A stretch of DNA of 64,000 nucleotides from Sorex araneus (GCF_027595985.1 NC_073307.1:121623678-121687677); one strand, 5' to 3'. Positions 35,915 through 46,891 are shown, counted from the first letter of the stretch. The notes: generated by a model from the sequence alone, not told the origin. Translations and numbers: made by a program.

Positions 35915-36080
35915 TAAATGCCCTACCTGATGAGAGAGGGCATTTACCTTGCAAGCACCCTGCCAAGGTTGATCCCTGGCATCCAACATGGTTCCCCAAG
36001 TATAGCCAGGAGTAATTCCTGGGTGCAGAGCCAGGAATAACCCCTGAGCATTGCCGGGTGTGGCCCACAAACAGATCAAA
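35915..36080 (+). mobile_element. Old A-type SINE (first of a pair)
   Basis: A diverged A-type body: 'gggcatttaccttgcaagc', 'gatccctggcatccaacatgg', 'gcattgccgggtgtggccc'. The 5' head is partly missing. Confidence 0.7.
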
Positions 36081-36084
36081 AATC

Positions 36085-36250
36085 TCTATTGCACCAGAGT
36101 GATAGTACAGTGCATGTGGTTCTTGCTTTGCAAGCAGCCAACCCAGACTCAATGTCAGCCTGCCAGGAATGAACCTTGGGTGTTGAACCAGGAGTAAACT
36201 CTGAGCACAGCTGAGTGTAACCCCAAAACAAAAGCAAGCAAATGAAAAAC
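36085..36250 (+). mobile_element. Old A-type SINE (second of a pair)
   Basis: 'caccagagtgatagtacagtg' starts a second diverged copy in the same orientation, ending 'gtgtaaccccaaaacaaaagc'. The two copies are adjacent but differ strongly, so they are probably separate insertions. Confidence 0.68.
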
Positions 36251-36599
36251 CACAACCAAAAGATAAAATAAAACTCTTTGTATTCTATCTACAACATTTT
36301 TGGGTTTTATTGCAATGACTCAAGCAGTTTATACATTTTTACAATAGACAAGACTTTATGGTATGAAAAAAATTAGAATTAGACTTGAAAATAAATTGAA
36401 ATGTCAAGAATGTGCTAATACTAAAAATGAAAAAAAAAGTGTATTGTATGAAAAGAATCCAACTATGGACGTCAGAAATGGTAAAAAAAATTATAATTTG
36501 CAACTTAAAACTTTACAGAATTAGATTTTTCTCATTGAAACATAAATCTACAAATTGCTTTCCATATTGTGGGACAACCAATTATCACATTTCCCCTTA

Positions 36600-36735
36600 C
36601 TTTGTTTAAACACCATGATTTGAAAAGTTGTTTAATATGATTTGTTACAGGCATTCAACATTCCATCATCAGTCCCACCACCACTGTGACCTTCCTCCAC
36701 AATTTGTCTCCGAGTTTTCAACCATCTCTGAAAAG
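36600..36735 (-). mobile_element. Antisense old L1-type 3' end
   Basis: 'aaacaccatgatttgaaaag', 'acattccatcatcagtcccaccacc' and 'gtgaccttcctccac' match the complement of 63045-63185. Confidence 0.55.
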
Positions 36736-36934
36736 CCTACCTATTACACTTTTTTTATGGAAGCAAAATTGAAAGTATCATTAAAATAGGGAATTTTTAA
36801 ATACATAAAAGCTTATATAAAATATACCTTTTTTCTTCTAGATCAATATATAGAAATTTGTCTTAAACAGATATTTGTACATGTTCCAAAGACATGGGAG
36901 CAAAATGAATAAATTTACAATTATTTGTATCTAA

Positions 36935-37062
36935 CTGTCACTGTCACTGTCATCTCGTTATTCATTGATTTTTCTCGAGCGGGCACCAGTAACGACTCCA
37001 TTGTGAGACTTGTTGTTACTGTTTTTGGCATATCAAATATGCCATGGGTAGCATACCTTTCT
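36935..37062 (-). mobile_element. SINE tail fragment (RTE-type), 5'-truncated
   Basis: Complement of the tail and distal body only: CTGTCACTGTCACTGTC, then 'ctcgagcgggcaccagtaac' and 'ggcatatcaaatatgcc'. The tRNA head is absent. Confidence 0.8.
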
Positions 37063-37139
37063 TTTAACTGTTAGGTAATTTCATTTCAAGCCATTTACTC
37101 ATGATAAGTCAAACCATATTTCCTGAAGAAATGACTGAA

Positions 37140-37730
37140 AAATAATGTTCACAGCTTATTTATCAGCAGTCACTGGTCCCGTGTACCAGAGGTACTTCTC
37201 ATTGGGCCCTGGAAGTTGTTGGCCACCAGGGATTGTAGGGGACAGTCCGAAGGACAAAATGTGCCCCCGTCTGAGGCACCCCAGTGAAATCGGCCTGGCT
37301 TAAAATCTAGAGGCATCTCTGCAGCAAGCTTCTTGGTTTGGAGATTCTTTTGTGTCTCTGGATCATGACCCTTGTTTCCATCTTTTCCAAAGAAATAAAC
37401 TATTGGCATATGCCCTGCAGGGCACACCCACTCGTCTGCATTGTACAGTGCCACTGGCCATAATGAAGGCTTTTAATCTCTTTCAAAATTTATGAGTCTC
37501 TGAAATAAGGCCAATAAAGGAGCTTTAAAGTTGATCCAGAGGTGTTTTGTGGGTGTGGCTCCCACATACCTAACTTTTGGTCATTTAATTTCTCGGTAAA
37601 CTTGGCCCCAAGTTGTTGGGGTCTGACCTAAAGCACGGCGGCAATCTTGGGGTATCTGGAAGTCTGAAGTCAACATCAGGCTGCTGATGCTCTCGTCCCA
37701 CAGGTACAGGTTGTACTGCTGATGGCACGA
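37140..37730 (-). mobile_element. Probable composite-element module, diverged
   Basis: GC-rich, with 'tctagaggcatctctgcagcaagc' and 'gagattcttttgtgtctctggatcatg', words shared with 38290-38340 and with the modules at 21960-22020. No L1-type 3' end adjoins it. Confidence 0.45.
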
Positions 37731-37904
37731 TACCCCCAACCTTTTAAATAGCTAAGTAATATTACATTCTATATTTATACCATACGTTCTTTGTGTCTTT
37801 TTCTTTCAGGCCACATCAGTGGTGCTCATGAGCTACTCAGTGCTGTCAATCAAATGTTGATACATATTGGTAAAATTGTGTTTTTTGTCTAATTCCTAAT
37901 TAGC

Positions 37905-38028
37905 TACCTATGGTGTATTTGATATGCCGAAAACAGTAACAAGTAGTCTCACAATGGAGACATTACTGGTGCCTGCTTGAGCAAATCAATGTACAACGGG
38001 ACCATAGTGACATTACAGTGCTATGTAT
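37905..38028 (+). mobile_element. SINE tail fragment (RTE-type), 5'-truncated
   Basis: The distal body 'ggtgtatttgatatgccg' and tail 'gagacattactggtgcctgc', with GAGCAAATCAATGTACAAC and a short 'acattacagtgc' end. There is no tRNA head. Headless copies show that the tail can be reverse-transcribed from the 3' end. Confidence 0.8.
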
Positions 38029-38029
38029 A

Positions 38030-38480
38030 TTTTATTATTATTTTCTTATGATTTTTTATCCCCATAAGATACAGTTATAAAGCTTTTCCGTTTGAGTTTC
38101 AGTCACACAGTGATCAATCACTCAATTCTCCAACAGTGCAATCTCCCAGCACCAATGTACCCAATACCCCCATCCCACTCCTCCTCCTGCCTCTATGACA
38201 ATCTCTTCCATACTCTTTTTTCTATTGATGTTGCGGTCATGTTCTCCTGAAATTCTAAAATTTTAGATAATTAGGGTCTGGAGAAATCTCTGCAGTAAGC
38301 TGCTCAGTTGGAGATTCTTTTGTGTGTCTCTGGATCATGGCCTTTAAGGAACTTAAGTAGCAGCCAAAGGCAGTTTGTGAACAACACCTCTTGGAGCCCA
38401 TGGGGACACGGAGAGGAGTCTGTCCTTAGAGTGTCACAGGTGCAAAAATTAAAATTTTTTCAGGGGAAGATATTTTCAGA
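38030..38480 (-). mobile_element. Composite element copy, antisense, diverged
   Basis: The 38030-38220 part is an L1-type 3' end complement ('agatacagttataaagc', 'gagtttcagtcacacag'). 38245-38345 carries the linker and module words 'attttagataattagggtc' and 'tctctgcagtaagctgc'. It lies immediately 3' of the intact MRGPR coding exon and may affect its 3' UTR. Confidence 0.55.
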
Positions 38481-38628
38481 TCAGACACAAAATTAAATTT
38501 TTTTTCAGGAGGAAGAGGTTTTCAGATCAAACACCCAATTCTGATAAAGCAAAAGAAAACCTCTCAAACTGAAGGGACAACTGAACTAACTCAAAGCCAT
38601 GCCACCATGACGAATCCGTGACTCTGAG

Positions 38629-39606
38629 TTAGGACAAATGACTGCTTTCCAACATCTCCAGGGTCTCCTGAGGAGCACTGCCTTGGCTTCCATCCACATC
38701 AGGAACATCCTGCAAAGCCTTCTTCAGAACCAACCTGAGGTTCTGCCTTTGATGCTGCTTCTGCTGATGAAAGGAGCCAATAAAGATGTAAATGATGGGT
38801 TTGGCACAACTGTTGACACAGGTTAGTACATATGCAAGTCTATTAAATTTGTAGGAGAATATATTATTATTGTGAATCCAGTTTAAGAGGGACAAGTTGA
38901 TGCCCCAGGGTAAGTCACAGAGAAGAAAGACCAGCAATGTGAACCCCATGGTCACATATAATCTTGTCAGCTGCGTTCTTTTGGAGACACATAATCTAAC
39001 CAGCCAGGTGAGGCTGGTCACAGACAGAAACACAAGCAAGAAAATGAGCCAAGCAGTAATCATGGAACCGAATTGCAAACACAAATGGAAGTTACCACAG
39101 TAATTTTGTTTCAAGATGCTCAGTATCAGGGACAGAGCCCAGAGCAGGGCACATATGAGAGCTGAAATGTTATTTGGCTGGTGGCAGCTGTGCTGAATGG
39201 GATACAGGACAGAAAGGCACATGGCAGTGCTAAGGGCACTGAGAATACTCAGGCCTGCAATATAGGTAGAGGTCAACATGGTGTAGACAATGTTTGGGAT
39301 ATCAAAGGGGATGAAATTCGAGATGTCAATGACCCAAACCAGAGAGTAAATAGATTGGAAATAGAGATAGAGAAAATCAGCTCCAGCTAAGTTGAGGATG
39401 TAGACCGAGAAAACATTCTTCTGTATCTGGAAGCCCAGGAGCCAGAGGACAACAGCATTTCCTGCCAGCCCCACTAGGGCAATGATGATTGTCAGTAAGT
39501 TCAGGATCAAGATTTCTAAATCCACACTTGAATCAGAGGTCTGGTCATTTCCATTCAACGTTGTCAATTCAGTCCCACTGACTGAGAGAGTTGAATCTGT
39601 GCTCAT
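38629..39606 (-). CDS. Mas-related G-protein-coupled receptor, MRGPRX-like, intact reading frame
   Basis: Single-exon reading frame of 325 codons, the usual length for this family. Known MRGPRX/MRGPRA-type receptors are seven-helix proteins of nociceptive or itch neurons and mast cells that sense peptides and cationic compounds. Visible features: TM1 with GNAVVLWLL (N50), TM2 with LNLAGADFLYL (D77), TM3 at about 110-133, TM4 at about 148-165, TM5 at about 181-203, TM6 with CDLPWG (230-235), TM7 ending KPIIY (269-273), then a basic tail. Two hallmarks are changed: the family ERC motif after TM3 reads A128-M129-C130, and NPxxY reads KPIIY. There is no N-glycosylation sequon in the N-terminal segment. 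The ATG lies 19 bases after a good splice acceptor, which supports this start. Paralogues lie at 2.6, 31.4 and 57.6 kb. It could be a receptor with altered signalling or a gene early in decay. Orthology to a named member cannot be assigned. Confidence 0.93.
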   Translation of the reverse strand: MSTDSTLSVSGTELTTLNGNDQTSDSSVDLEILILNLLTIIIALVGLAGNAVVLWLLGFQIQKNVFSVYILNLAGADFLYLYFQSIYSLVWVIDISNFIPFDIPNIVYTMLTSTYIAGLSILSALSTAMCLSVLYPIQHSCHQPNNISALICALLWALSLILSILKQNYCGNFHLCLQFGSMITAWLIFLLVFLSVTSLTWLVRLCVSKRTQLTRLYVTMGFTLLVFLLCDLPWGINLSLLNWIHNNNIFSYKFNRLAYVLTCVNSCAKPIIYIFIGSFHQQKQHQRQNLRLVLKKALQDVPDVDGSQGSAPQETLEMLESSHLS

Positions 39607-39625
39607 AATGCCTCCGCTGGTGCTC

Positions 39626-39650
39626 CTGGAAACACAAATAAGATTGAAGA
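39626..39650 (-). promoter_or_regulatory. Splice acceptor of the intact MRGPR coding exon
   Basis: On the minus strand a pyrimidine-rich stretch ends in TTTGTGTTTCCAG at 39626-39638. The exon would start at 39625, with GAGCACCAGCGG before the ATG at 39606. The pseudogene at 32716 has the aligned acceptor ATGTTCCCAG, so the site is conserved between paralogues. Known MRGPR genes have a 5' non-coding exon and one coding exon, which fits. Confidence 0.6.
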
Positions 39651-39700
39651 ATTTGGAGTGTGATTTATTGATTTCATTTCTACATTATAATCTGGAAATT

Positions 39701-39968
39701 CGATTGGAGTGATAGAACAGCGGGTAGGGCATTTGCCTTGCGTGTGGCCAACACCCTGGTTCGATTCCTCCATCCCTCTCAGAGAGCCTAGCAAGCTACC
39801 GAGAGTATCTCGCCTGCAAGTCAGAGCATGGCAAGCTACCCATGACATATTCGATATGGCAAAAAACGGTAATAAGTGTCACAATGGAGACGTTACTGGT
39901 GCCCACTCGAGCAAATCGATGAACAACGAGCAAATCGATGAACAATGGGATGACAGTGCTACAGTGCA
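39701..39968 (+). mobile_element. tRNA-headed SINE with RTE-type tail, in the intact MRGPR intron
   Basis: The head has the B box GGTTCGATTCC (39759-39769), followed by the body, then the RTE-like tail with an internal tandem copy of GAGCAAATCGATGAACAA. It ends CAGTGCTACAGTG. Flanks CTGGAAATT (39692-39700) and CTGGCAATT (39971-39979) look like a 9-bp target duplication with one change. It lies about 75 bp inside the intron from the splice acceptor. Confidence 0.87.
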
Positions 39969-40599
39969 ACCTGGCAATTATTTTTCCAAGTTACATAGGC
40001 AGAATAGATACTTAGAGAAATTAAGATACCCACTGACATTTGTATAATCTTAGGTTTCCCCCTGCATGAAAACTCTGCTCTCTCTGAGATTTCTCTCTTG
40101 AAACACAATCCTCTAAATACATTGACTATTCTATGGCCCTATTACCATACCATGTTATCTCAGGACTTAGTATTGAGGAGGAGAGAAGATAGGAAATACT
40201 ATAAAAGATATCATCAGAACAGTCAGTTCATCATATTTCTGTCTGAGATTAAGGTTTACTCTTTGAGGAAAATAAGTTGGAAACCACAGGCATGATCTAT
40301 TGTCATGAGAGCTGTGTGCTCAGCAAGAGAATAAGATATCGTGGTTGATTTGAATGGAGTTTGACATTGATTACAACATGGGTGTGTATATTTAGGATCT
40401 CTGAAAAGAGCAAGTTAATGTGTTCCTAGGCCGAAACTTTTTTATATTTTTTTATTTTATAAGGTAACTCACAACATTTGATTACATTTAATATTCAAAC
40501 ACCAATCCCACCACCATATTTGGGATTTTTCCATCCCAAGCCCCAATTCCTGTCCCAAAGCACAACCAAAATAATATATTTTGTATTGTTTGTCTCTTG

Positions 40600-41235
40600 A
40601 CCCCATGCCTAGCTGTCTTTGCCAGGGCCTCTTGGAGGAGGTGGGCTTCAGTTTCCCTCCCCGCTCCGAGCAGAGCTCCTGCAGCCGAAGACCTACAGAG
40701 CCCAACCACAGCCATGCTCAAGGCCCCTCTCCACCATTCGGCCAAGCCTCACGCATGAAGAAACCGGCAGAGGAACCCAGGTGTGTGGGACCCGGGGCTG
40801 AGACCTCTAAGCCTGCTCAGATTGGGATTGGGTGTCTTCAGCCCAGATTTCCCATTTTCCAGTAGCTAGGTAGTCACACCCAGGGACTGCACCCAGCACT
40901 GTGTAATCCCACCAATGGCCAACATCGAGGAACTATAAAACCAAACTCCTGGAAGACATCTTATGGCCTAGTTCTCCCTCTGCAAGAACCTGGCAAGGTA
41001 TTGAGAGTTTCTTGCCCACATGGGAGAGTCTCGCAAACTCCCCATGGTGTATTCATATGCCAAAAACAGTAACAATAATGGGTCTCATTTTCCTGACCCT
41101 GAAAGAGCCTCCAATGTGACACCATTAGGAAATGACGAGTAAATAGAGGCTTCTAAAATCTCAGGGCTAGGACGAATGGAAACATTACTGAGACTGCTCG
41201 AGAAATTCAACAATCAATGGGATGATGATGATGAT
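40600..41235 (+). mobile_element. Second copy of the long RTE-tailed element
   Basis: It aligns with 29590-30280 throughout: 'agctgtctttgccaggg', 'aagaaaccggcagaggaac', 'ccatggtgtattcatatgcc' and 'ggcttctaaaatctcagggc', ending in a shorter (GAT)n run. It lies in the intron of the intact MRGPR locus. Both copies are preceded by antisense L1-like 3' end sequence (29316-29530; 40440-40600), which may be part of the unit or coincidence. Confidence 0.65.
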
Positions 41236-41383
41236 TGTTTGTTATGAAAATCGTTGAAAATGCTACAAAAAAAGTATCCATAGTGGAAACAGTGTGAAGA
41301 TTGTTCTATCTTGGCAGGGGCCATTAAGACATTCTTTAGGATATCACTAACATGCTGTTAAAGGTTGAGTGATGTGAGCTTTT

Positions 41384-41384
41384 G

Positions 41385-41416
<32 letters not shown>

Positions 41417-41480
41417 TATGCATATATATACACACATATATATGAAAATATGTATATATGCACATACATATATATTTCCC
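41384..41480. repeat. TA/CATA microsatellite
   Basis: TATATA run followed by CATATATATG/CACATATATA variants. Confidence 0.95.
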
Positions 41481-41519
41481 TCTATGATTGGTTGCCTACT
41501 ATTTGAACCCCATCAAGTG

Positions 41520-41760
41520 TGGTGTGGTACCCTTGGAAAATAGGTAGGGAGTGTCTTATGATGTGTCCAGGAATACATTCACTCGCACGTGAGGCTCGGC
41601 CTGAGCATGTGGGGAGCAGCTGTGAGCATGGTGGCAGTTGTGGCATGGAGGTTTTTGGCTGCTGGGGCTGTGTCCCTTGGGGCTGGGGGGGCTCTCACCG
41701 GCCCCGCTCTGGGGCACCCCGAGTGAAACAGTCTAGGCCTAACATTTATGAAGGACATCG
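41520..41760. other. GC-rich unassigned segment
   Basis: 'gtggggagcagctgtgagc', a G-run and 'gggcaccccgagtgaaac' stand out from AT-rich surroundings. The last words resemble 37270-37290 and may belong to the composite family. No frame is convincing. Confidence 0.3.
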
Positions 41761-42599
41761 TGAATCTCTCATATTGTACAGATTTATCTTTTACAAATGG
41801 ATGAATAATGAGTAAATGAGAACTTTAAAGGTAAATGAAATGAATTAAGTGTAAATAAATGCCACATGACTCTAACAATCATCAGAAAATGCACATATGA
41901 CAAGTAAATTTTAGAAAAATAATTTCTCATCCCTTAGAGAAAAGTTCTTTACACTTGAGAGTGTTCTTTATATGGTATGATAATTACATTAGTCATTGTG
42001 GACTTCTTAACCCAAAACCTCTAATAGGCACCAAGATATATTAAAGATATAGCTCAGGGAGATAATTTACAGTTCATCATATATCCTAAAAATTATATTA
42101 GAGAAGATTGCAGATTGGGGAAGATGAAAGCAATGAAGTCGAGAAAGAGATGAGTCTCTGAATTATTCACTGAAGATAATGTATGTTTACTATGAACTAT
42201 ATAACATACACTCACCCATGCAGTCCCTCACATCATTAGAAGTGGTGTAAGATTTTGTTTCTGTTTTATTTTGGAAAATGTAACTAAATAGAGGAATTTG
42301 ACAGAAGGGGCTGGGATATAGAAGTGGTGCCTATGTCTACATTGTGAAATGCTGGGAATTCAAACAGAGGCTCCAGTAAGAAAATGGCACAGCATTTATG
42401 CACTAACCAGCATTTGATCCCTGGAGCCACAAGACCTCCTTACCGTCTCAGATTGCAGCTCTGTTACAGGAGGTCTAGGTGGAACCTAGGTGGTGCCTCA
42501 GGACTCAAGTAGCATCGCATCTGTGGACCCTAGCATTGAGCTGCTGGCCCAAGTGGCAGAGTATCACTGGGAGTGGCCCATTAACCCCTTGGGCCCTGT

Positions 42600-42930
42600 C
42601 ACGGCCGTGCAGTTTTGGATTTGGATTTCTGGTATTTTAGTAATTAAGTCCAGAGAAATTTCTGCCAGAAGTTGTGTCACTGCAAGTTCGTACCTCCGGT
42701 TAGTGGGCTCTATAAGATGGCGGTCGCCACACGGCCACCGCCACCGCCGCCGCCACCATGGGAAGGAAAGGCTGAGAGAGAAAAACCTTTCCCCTCCAGG
42801 GGTGGCATGGGGTCACAGCTCAGTTCACAGTCTAGAGGCATTTCTGTAAGAAGCCGCTGGGTGCCGAAATTGGTTAGTAGGCCTCCGGGATCATGGTCTT
42901 TTACGAGCAGAGGAAGCACCCTCCAAAATA
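42600..42930 (-). mobile_element. Composite element, single module
   Basis: Matches 21770-22020: 'ttttagtaattaagtccag', 'aagatggcggtcgccac' (complement of the CGCCATCTT word), 'cagtctagaggcatttctg' and 'gcctccgggatcatgg'. A CCG/CCA trinucleotide expansion sits at 42733-42760. The L1-type 3' end is missing. Confidence 0.7.
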
Positions 42931-42949
42931 AACTGATGTTCATATGATT

Positions 42950-43980
42950 CCAACTAGGACATATAGGTTTCTAAGTGACTGTTTAGTATACATTTCAGCG
43001 TTCAACCTTTCAAAACCTTTAGAAAACAAGTCAATACTGACAACTATTGTGTTTACAAGAGTGAAATGAAGGTCATTTGGGAGGGATGATAGAAGGGTCT
43101 TTATTGGTGGGGGATGACCTTGGAACTTTAGTGCTGAATTTAGGGAATATTATTTCACTTTAGACTCAACTTTGTACATGGTAATATTGTGAGCCATTGA
43201 TAAAAGTATATCTAAAGGAAATAATGATAGATTAAAAAGGAACGCAGTTTATTACATACTATCACTACCACTTACAGAAATACAACCTGGAGCACTAAGG
43301 GCTTGAGTGATATGTGCCAGGTCTCATGCAAATAATCAGTAGAATCCAGCATTGAGCCCACAGGTCAGTGTCAGGGTCCCTTGCCTTAATTAGCCTTGCA
43401 GCTCCACTGCCTGGCAGAGTGCCATCTGTTTAAGGAAGCAGAGAAAGCCACCAATAATATTCATATAAAGACAACTGGAATATCTAAATTGGGGAAAGTT
43501 TAGAGTATATTAAAAAATTTCAGAGACTAAGAAAGAGAATTAAATCAAATAACGAAATGACAGAAGTCATTCAAGAACAAGTGTCAAGATTATGCAGTTT
43601 TTCCTGGCAATAAAAGAAAACAATAATTTCATACATTTGAGGATTCAGATTATGGAAGACTTCTAATGAAAGAGGACTTCTCATGCCAGGAAAGAGAGTC
43701 ACATACTGAATTATCTGCTCTGTGTGGTCTTTGTTTCTGCAGCATCGGTGGGCTAATGAGAAGGTGGAGGAAAACCAAAACTTGTGATGCTTATTTCAAG
43801 GTACCTGTGAGTTTTTCTCATGATGCTGAACAGAAATTGCAGTTGTGATGTTGACTGCCTGTCTTTTGTCCCTCACTGATAACTCAGAATCCTATAAGCA
43901 TGAACTTATCTCATGTTGTTTGTTGTTGTTCAGCATTTATAACACTTTATCTAGTCATTATCTCTTAGGAATCATCTATT
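42950..43980 (-). other. Intronic block C of the intact MRGPR locus
   Basis: No gene. It aligns with parts of blocks A and B: 43060-43260 with 5180-5390 and 33900-34090 (gene-proximal motif 'gggtctttattggtgggggatgac'), and 43660-43800 with 6035-6225 and 34440-34660. This shows that the receptor's intron and flank were copied together with the coding exon. Confidence 0.5.
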
Positions 43981-44004
43981 ACATGATCCTTGGAAGCACT
44001 GGGT

Positions 44005-44240
44005 GGGCTGGAGTGATAGCACAGCAGGTAGGGCGTTTGCCTTGCATGCGGCCAACCCGGGTTTGATTTCTCCATCCCTCTCAGAGAGTCTGGCAAGCTA
44101 CCGAGAGTATCCCGCCTGCACGGCAGAGCCTGGCAAGCTATCCGTGGCATATTCGATATGCCAAAAACAGTAACAACAAGTCTCACAATGAAGATGTTAC
44201 TGGTGCCCACTTGAGCAAATCGATGAGTAACAGGATGACA
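44005..44240 (+). mobile_element. tRNA-headed SINE with RTE-type tail
   Basis: Starts GGGCTGGAGTGATAGCACAG, with a full body including TATTCGATATGCCAAAAAC. The tail ends 'gatgagtaacaggatgacag'. It lies in the intron of the intact MRGPR locus. Confidence 0.87.
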
Positions 44241-44689
44241 GAACTAATTATATTGTTGACACATTTAGGATGATTGTGAGAAATCATTCCTACCAAAGTG
44301 ACAAAACATGGAGATGTGAAAACAGACACAATTCAATTACATGGTAAAATTCCCAAGACAATCCTTCTCTGATTAGACTGAAGAAGATTACCATCAAACC
44401 CCTTCTTTGTTTCAACTGAGACCCTCTTTTCTCTACCTCTTCTGCCTTCAGTGAAATGGAGAGACAAACTGGAGAGTGAGGACAGGAGGAGAGACACTGG
44501 ATTTTTAGCTTTCTGGATATTTCCTTGTCAGTTTGTGACTTGGCTGTGGTTATGTTACTTAATCTACCCAAAGTTCCCCTAACGTACCTGCCTGGTGTCT
44601 TTCCTACATACACAGCTACACTAATTGCTTCAGCTGTATTCCTTTCTTAGTTCTAACATCTACTCTTTCCTTTCTTCTTTTTTTGAAAA

Positions 44690-44830
44690 CTTTACTTTAG
44701 GCACCATGGTTTAAAAAACTGTTATGGCAATGTTTTCATATGTAAAAACTTTCTAGAACCACACCCTTCACCAGAATGTCCACTGCCCTCCAACACTGTC
44801 CCAATGTTCACCACCCTGTCTTCCTCTGTG
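44690..44830 (-). mobile_element. Antisense old L1-type 3' end
   Basis: 'taggcaccatggtttaaaaaac', 'cacccttcaccag' and 'ctgccctccaacactgtccc' fit the same family as 36600 and 57010. Confidence 0.5.
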
Positions 44831-45244
44831 GTAAGAAATATAGAAAGGAAGAAAAGAACTTCAAAATAAATAGGTTTAAAAAATGGGCTCTATTACTCAC
44901 AGAACTTTAGATAAGGGATATTTGCATGTAGTCTACCATCATCTATCAGTTAGAAAAGCAACCTATTTATCCTAGTGACCATCATTTCAAGTATGGATAA
45001 AGTGGAGAATGACAAGAGGAAACGTTAACAATTTTAAAATGTTGCTTTACTATGTTTCAGCTCCCAAAGTTGAACCTCCCCATCCCCATCTAAAAGGGAG
45101 ACTCCCTCTTTTCTCCTGCTGCACCCATGTGGATCCCAAGGAAAGGTAGACAGTATAAGGTATAATGTATAACATCCTCCTCATCAAGCATTTAAAGAGC
45201 AAAACACACAGCTGTGAAACAGAAATAAGTATTGTATAACATAC

Positions 45245-45420
45245 CGTTCCTCCATTCTTCCTCAAAGATGAAAAGCAGACCTCTGGCGAAGGAAAGAGCT
45301 TCTTGGGATGAACAGTCCCTTGTAGAGGAGATTACAGAAGAAAAGGAACTTACTGCCGTAGGGAGGCTTATCAGCTTTCTGGACAGCTCCAGTGGTTTCC
45401 TGTACAGGGACATGATGGCA
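45245..45420 (-). other. Candidate 5' untranslated exon of the intact MRGPR
   Basis: On the minus strand the segment ends GGAGGAACG followed by GTATGT, a good donor (intron from 45244). The same block occurs at 35530-35745 upstream of the 31.4 kb pseudogene, ending GGAGGAAAG followed by GTATGT. Both lie at the same relative position in the duplicated blocks. The implied introns are about 5.6 kb and 2.8 kb. The upstream exon border and promoter are not resolved. This is inferred from duplicate conservation and the donor only. Confidence 0.4.
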
Positions 45421-45499
45421 AATGAGAGTGTAGAATATTTGAGTCATAACGCTGTGGAGTTGTTTTTTCAATATTCAATCTGATTTTACTTTTGTCTTT

Positions 45500-46430
45500 C
45501 AGCATCCCCACCCACAAGTGATTGTTTGCAAGTTATAGCTATAGTTTAATTCTTTCATTTCCAAAGATGTGCTTGGGCAGCAGTGTGAGTTATGCCTGGA
45601 AGACTTTATCACTAAGATCCTCCTCATCAAGCATATAGACCCCTCCATGGTCTGCCCTATAGATTTTCCATTATCATAATTTGAATTATTTAATTTTATG
45701 ATTGGCTAATAACTAAATAAATAAATTTAGAATTGTCTATAGTAGATCAAATCAGTGATGAAAGTCTGACATTCTCAGAATGATCAAATCATTTCAAGTT
45801 CCTTTATAAACTGTTTTGTAATGGCTGCATTTTGAATAATATATTTCTATTTATCACACTATAAGTAGATCAATTCCTATTCATATGAGATGATAAAGTT
45901 TTAGGATAGAGAAGAAAATTTAGATTGATCATATTTGGAATTTAAATTTTAATTATTAGTCTAAAATTCTTAATAAAATAGAATAGAATATGCAGTAAAA
46001 GAAAATATAAGTCTATATTTTGTACACACATGTACAAATATGGAACATGTACCAGAGGAAATGTAAGATAAAATATTGTAAAAACAATAAAAATTGCCTT
46101 TGTATTCATTGTTTTTGAGGTATCACCAAATCTTAAGACAAATTTATAAAAAGTTCTGACTCAAAAACAAAGACCAAATAACTTTTAATATGAGATGGAA
46201 TATTCAAGAAATTTGTAGTAACCACTAAAAGTAATATGTAATGGGAATAAGATGGGAATAAAGAGGAAAAAAATAGGTGAAAATATTTAAGGTAACAATG
46301 ATCAATACTTTTTTGGCAAATGTTTTATATCTAACCAGTTATCTTGATTTTTCAAAATTACCTGTTTGTAATACCAATAGCATTCGGATAATATTTGGGG
46401 CAGCAAATTTATATTAGTCATTTATTAAAG
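45500..46430. other. AT-rich, no feature recognised
   Basis: Upstream of the candidate leader exon on the minus strand, so it could hold its promoter, but no TATA box, CpG cluster or conserved block is evident. Confidence 0.4.
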
Positions 46431-46439
46431 TTTTACTAA

Positions 46440-46891
46440 AATTGATTTTCTGTGGTTTACAATGCTACTAATAATGATTTCTCACGCATATAATTTCAAC
46501 ACCATACATCACCAGCGTATCCCCTCCCTCTCCTAAGAACCCGAAACTCCCTCTCTCCCAACCCCTTCCTCAACTCAGTTGTGTGGATCAGTTCCCCCTT
46601 TATGTTACCTTTGGACCTTTGTTGCTAACTTGCTGTATATCTTGCTTTGTAAGTCCCACATGTGAGAGAGCTCGTTCTGTAACTACTCCTTTCTCCCTGA
46701 CTGACTTCACTCAGCATGATATCCTCTAAAGACACCTCTGTTGCTACAAGTTGCATGGTTTTATTCTTTCTTAGAGCTGCATAGTATTGTATTGTGCATA
46801 TATACCATAATTTCTTAGTCCATTCATCTGTAGTTGAGCATTTAAGCTGTTTCCATATCTTGGCTGTTGTACTAGGTGCAGTGATGAACAC
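46440..46891 (-). mobile_element. L1 3' part (ORF2 C-terminus and 3' UTR)
   Basis: The minus strand encodes TTDEWTKKLWYICTIQYYAAL and IMLSEVSQGERSS, diverged L1 ORF2 C-terminal motifs, followed by the 3' UTR. Confidence 0.85.
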
